Origin: Planctomycetota bacterium
GTDB lineage: Bacteria; Planctomycetota; SKW154
Length of the DNA stretch: 9,161 nt
Direction: 5' to 3'
Assembly (NCBI GenBank): GCA_026418755.1
Contig: JAOAAR010000050.1
Location: forward strand, 1-9,161
Shown: positions 7,103 to 9,161 of the stretch, in pieces
Position numbering within the stretch: position 1 is the stretch's first letter
Layout: every line of letters begins with the position of its first letter
Notes under the pieces: generated by a model
Told to the model about the DNA's origin: nothing
The model's input: only the letters and a program-made list of their open reading frames with translations
Databases searched by the model: none
Translations under genes and position numbers: made by a program

Positions 7103-7390
7103 TCAAGCAAAAAATTCTGATACTCGCCCCTTTTTCACAATCACCCATTCTAGCAGAAGACTTCTGCGAGGAACGAGTTTTTCCTGTTCTGCTTTAACAC
7201 CTGCTGTTGACAAAGCGTAGTCAATAGCACAGTAAAGAGCGATGATTGAATCTTCGAGGCTGATTCTGAAGATATTCATAAAACCTCTATCGAAAAATCC
7301 CCTAACAGTCATTTTGAAAAATTGTAGAACAAGATTAAAACTTTTTCTGAACTCGCTTGAAGAAACAGGCACAACGCATCTTCTATTCAC
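7103..7390 (-). CDS. Small hypothetical protein, GTG start overlapping the hydratase gene
   Basis: A 95-residue ORF whose GTG (7388-7390) overlaps the hydratase stop as GTGA, the usual geometry of coupled genes. I do not recognise it. The C-terminal half (about 43-94: SLEDSIIALYCAIDYALSTA, then K-A-E-Q-E-K, a helix, V-K-K-G-R-V-S-E-F-F) has the helical rhythm of HEPN-type small proteins, but the HEPN R-x(4-6)-H motif is not seen, so this is a weak resemblance. There is no signal peptide or membrane segment. It is followed by 59 bp without a gene, then by the coiled-coil/BRCT-like gene. Its ribosome site is poor (GGCGGA), so translation would depend on the hydratase ribosomes. It may be real or a chance ORF. 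Confidence 0.5.
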   Translation of the reverse strand: MNRRCVVPVSSSEFRKSFNLVLQFFKMTVRGFFDRGFMNIFRISLEDSIIALYCAIDYALSTAGVKAEQEKLVPRRSLLLEWVIVKKGRVSEFFA

Positions 7391-8151
7391 TCATTCCGCC
7401 ACATAGGTTTTCTCTTCTCTAAAAACGCCTTCAGCCCTTCCTCAGCATCCTTCGACCTCATCAACTCCCCCAAGTATATCTGCTCAATCTCCCCCAGAGC
7501 ATTTTCAAAATCTTCCCGCAGAAGAACCCACGCAGCCCGTTTGGCGTAGCGGAGCACTTTGCCACTCATCCTTGAAAATGACCCCAGAACCTTTTCAGCC
7601 TCCTCCATCAGTCTCTCCTGCCCCACCACACGGCTTACTATCCCCGCCTTCAGTGCCTCCTCAGCACTCACCACCTCACCTGTCAGAAGCAGTTCAAGAG
7701 CGCGCTTGGAAGAAGGAAGAAACTGCCACAGCGCAGCCGCAACGGGCGGAAACACCCCTACCGCCACTTCAGGCTGCCCAAATTTGGCGTTCTCGGAAGC
7801 AATCACCACATCACAAAAAGTGGCTAACTCGCAGCCTCCACCAAGCGCAGCCCCTCCTACAACCGCAACACTTGGCTTCTCTATTTCAATGAGCAGACGA
7901 AAAATTCTATGAAAAACTTCCAGCATCATACTCGCTTTCTCTCCGATATGCTCGCCCACATCAACCCCTGCTGAAAAAGACTTCCCTTCACCAAAAAACG
8001 CCACCGCCTTGATATCGTCTCTTTCTAACAGCCCTTCAAGGGCAACACAAATTTCGCCCATCATCTCAATGTTCAAGATGTTGAGCGGCGGGCGCGCCAG
8101 AGTGACCCTCGCTATCCCTTCTCTCTCTTCAAATCTGATATTCTGATACAC
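7387..8151 (-). CDS. Enoyl-CoA hydratase/isomerase family protein, cyclohexadienoyl-CoA hydratase-like
   Basis: A cytoplasmic crotonase-fold enzyme, 254 residues, normal length for the family. It should add water across a carbon-carbon double bond of an acyl-CoA. Oxyanion-hole segments are F-S-A-G-V-D-V (58-64) and GGAALGGGCEL (99-109). Both general acid/base glutamates of hydratases are kept: one in G-C-E-L-A and one in F-G-Q-P-E-V. The G-V-F-P-P-V-A-A loop, the G-E-H-I-G region and the ending Y-L-G-E-L-M-R-S-K-D-A-E-E-G-L match my recollection of cyclohexa-1,5-diene-1-carbonyl-CoA hydratase (Dch) of the anaerobic benzoyl-CoA pathway, and of related 'enoyl-CoA hydratase' proteins of unproven substrate. 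No other benzoyl-CoA pathway gene lies in the window, so I leave the symbol blank. Start is GTG at 8149-8151, supported by AGGAGG 7 bases upstream. Confidence 0.9.
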   Translation of the reverse strand: MYQNIRFEEREGIARVTLARPPLNILNIEMMGEICVALEGLLERDDIKAVAFFGEGKSFSAGVDVGEHIGEKASMMLEVFHRIFRLLIEIEKPSVAVVGGAALGGGCELATFCDVVIASENAKFGQPEVAVGVFPPVAAALWQFLPSSKRALELLLTGEVVSAEEALKAGIVSRVVGQERLMEEAEKVLGSFSRMSGKVLRYAKRAAWVLLREDFENALGEIEQIYLGELMRSKDAEEGLKAFLEKRKPMWRNE

Positions 8152-8158
8152 CTGCCTG

Positions 8159-8164
8159 CCTCCT
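8159..8164 (-). promoter_or_regulatory. Strong ribosome site for the GTG-started hydratase
   Basis: A full AGGAGG on the - strand sits 7 bases before the GTG at 8149-8151. It fixes this GTG as the start rather than a downstream Met (near residue 30), which would cut the first strands of the crotonase fold. Confidence 0.75.
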
Positions 8165-8196
8165 ACAAACAGAAACCTCCCTGTTCATCGAGAAAT

Positions 8197-8225
8197 ATCA
8201 TACCAAAAAATATGACTCTTGACAA
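8197..8225 (-). promoter_or_regulatory. Sigma-70-type promoter of the hydratase gene string
   Basis: On the - strand TTGTCA (8220-8225), a 17-base spacer and TATGAT (8197-8202) form a near-consensus promoter. TGG directly before the -10 gives an extended -10 (TGn). Transcription should begin near 8190, about 40 bases before the GTG start of the hydratase. No competing box of like quality was seen in this gap. Confidence 0.65.
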
Positions 8226-8450
8226 CGCCCTTAAAACAATAGTACCTCTTCGCCTTCCGAACAGAGTTCCCTCCTGAATAAAACTGAATAAAGGAGAGAC
8301 AGAGCAAATCTGTCGAAAAAACATTCTTGATAGAACAGCGGGAAGAGCAGATGAAATGGATTAAACAGTTCTCCCCATTCTATTCTGGGGGCTATTCTCT
8401 TCTGTTTTAACAGGCTATCAACAGCCGTCTCAATGCGCGGCGTGCCTGCA
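8226..8450. other. Gene-free stretch with small repeats and hairpins
   Basis: With the promoter region this makes a 299-bp gap between the regulator and the hydratase. No ORF with a ribosome site was found. It holds a tandem 10-bp direct repeat (CTGAATAAA at 8274-8282 and 8284-8292), a perfect hairpin GACAGA-GCAAA-TCTGTC (8298-8314), a four-base C/G stem around two ATTCT units (8373-8390), flanked by AAACAG (8363-8368) and CTGTTT (8402-8407), and a 4-bp stem GGCT/AGCC (8413-8426). None is followed by a clear T tract, so a terminator for the regulator gene is not proven. An operator or small RNA is possible but unsupported. Confidence 0.4.
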
Positions 8451-9143
8451 CTACCTCTCTTCGAAAAAGCGAGGTTTTATCCCACACTTTTTCATCAGTT
8501 TCTGAAAATTCCTGCGGTCCATTTCCACTTCCCGTGCCGCGTTCGAAATGTTGTAATTGTTCCGTTCAAGCGCTTCAAGAATAAACCTCTTCTCAATATA
8601 TGCTGTGATGTCATTTTTCAGGCGCCGTTTTGTCTCTTTCAGTTCACTCGCAGTCCTCGGCGTATCCGATTTGACAATCACATTCTCATTTGATGTATGT
8701 ACAAGCATGTCAGATGGAGAGACAAAATCTTGCTCCGTCATAATCACAACACGCTCCACGAGGTTTCTTAGTTCTCTCACATTGCCAGGCCAATTGTACT
8801 CAATCAGTTGTCGCATCGCCTCCTTTGAGAAACCCTTTATATTTTTTCTCATCGTCCTCGAAAACTCTTGCAAGAAATGACAGGCAAGCACAGGAATGTC
8901 TTCTCTCCTTTCACGTAGAGGCGGAATATAGATAGGAAACACATTGAGCCGATAATACAGGTCCTCTCTGAAAATCTCTTGCTTTACCATCTCCTTGAGG
9001 TTTTTGTTCGTTGCCGCTATGATGCGCACATCAATTTTTCTTACTTGAGTGTCGCCAACCCGCCTAAACTCCCGATGCTCCAGAACCCTCAAAAGTTTCC
9101 CCTGAACCTCAAGCGGGATGTTTCCTATCTCATCGAGGAATAG
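8451..9143 (-). CDS. Sigma-54-dependent NtrC-family regulator, N-terminus missing
   Basis: Transcription activator that uses ATP hydrolysis to open promoters held by sigma-54 RNA polymerase. Only the second half of the AAA+ domain and the DNA-binding domain remain (about 230 residues). Visible in order: Walker B L-F-L-D-E-I-G at the contig edge, LEVQGKLLRVLEHREFRRVG, the sensor I region VRIIAATN, the arginine-finger region FREDLYYRLNVFPI and PPLRERREDIPVL, sensor II in NWPGNVREL, a variable linker, and a Fis-type helix-turn-helix (about the last 45 residues, with NISNAAREVEMDRRNFQKL). Walker A, the GAFTGA loop and the N-terminal sensing or receiver domain lie off the contig, so its signal is unknown. 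The apparent Met start and four following residues come from adapter sequence. The downstream gene string has a sigma-70-type promoter and no -24/-12 site was seen, so it is not clearly its target. Confidence 0.92.
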   Translation of the reverse strand, partial: LFLDEIGNIPLEVQGKLLRVLEHREFRRVGDTQVRKIDVRIIAATNKNLKEMVKQEIFREDLYYRLNVFPIYIPPLRERREDIPVLACHFLQEFSRTMRKNIKGFSKEAMRQLIEYNWPGNVRELRNLVERVVIMTEQDFVSPSDMLVHTSNENVIVKSDTPRTASELKETKRRLKNDITAYIEKRFILEALERNNYNISNAAREVEMDRRNFQKLMKKCGIKPRFFEER

Positions 9144-9161
9144 CTGTCTCTTATACACATC
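9144..9161. other. Nextera transposase adapter (artefact)
   Basis: The last 18 bases, CTGTCTCTTATACACATC, equal 18 of the 19 bases of the Tn5 mosaic end used in Nextera libraries. They replace the conserved residues expected before L-F-L-D-E-I-G in sigma-54 activators and create the false peptide M-Y-K-R-Q. They should be trimmed. Confidence 0.97.

Noticed and set aside
7103..8151. Small ORF plus neighbour as a HEPN/nucleotidyltransferase toxin-antitoxin pair.
   Set aside because: The adjoining gene is a clear crotonase, no nucleotidyltransferase is present, and the HEPN catalytic motif is not visible.
8426..8450. Sigma-54 (-24/-12) site in G-G-C-A-C-rich sequence just past the regulator stop (- strand).
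   Set aside because: The GG is not followed by GC at the required 10-base distance.
9144..9158. Met at the right edge as a true start for the regulator.
   Set aside because: The codons are adapter sequence, and AAA+ activators do not begin at Walker B.

Overview
This 9.16-kb window looks like a metagenomic contig from a Planctomycetota-like (or wider PVC-group) bacterium. That placement is an inference from protein architecture. The window holds several lineage-typical features: a secreted-type hydrolase preceded by W-V-S-K-E repeats, single-pass membrane proteins with long coiled coils and Pro/Lys/Glu-rich linkers, an HNH protein of a family common in planctomycetes and cyanobacteria, and a membrane coiled-coil protein ending in a beta-rich domain plus a BRCT-like domain. 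Base composition is moderate and the proteins are rich in Glu and Lys. Both ends of the contig cut through genes. The last 18 bases (9144-9161) match the Nextera transposase mosaic-end adapter and are not genomic.

Layout. At the left end is a 5'-truncated alpha/beta hydrolase on the + strand (2-922). Every other gene is on the - strand and converges on it, with a terminator-like hairpin at 990-1008 in the gap. Reading the - strand from the right end: a sigma-54-dependent NtrC-type regulator lacking its N-terminal part (8451-9143); a 299-bp gap with a good sigma-70-type extended -10 promoter; then a gene string. The string starts with a crotonase-fold hydratase close to cyclohexa-1,5-diene-1-carbonyl-CoA hydratase (7387-8151). 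It continues with a small ORF overlapping it by 4 bp (7103-7390), a membrane-anchored coiled-coil/BRCT-like protein (5823-7043) and a membrane-anchored protein of unknown function (4320-5759). After a 125-bp gap with a possible second promoter come three overlapping genes: an acidic membrane coiled-coil protein with an NTF2-like C-terminus (2509-4194, TTG start), a soluble TPR protein (1596-2522) and an HNH endonuclease-family protein (1030-1599).

How the genes may work together. The central 5.4 kb (about 1.6-7.0 kb) encodes three inner-membrane proteins with large, probably periplasmic coiled-coil or helical regions, plus a cytoplasmic TPR scaffold. Tight packing suggests co-expression and perhaps one envelope-associated complex, but no member has a function I can assign. 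The HNH gene is translationally coupled to the TPR gene; whether it works with the others is unknown. The hydratase is probably an acyl-CoA metabolism gene that shares the promoter. I see no RNA genes, CRISPR array, insertion sequence or attachment site.
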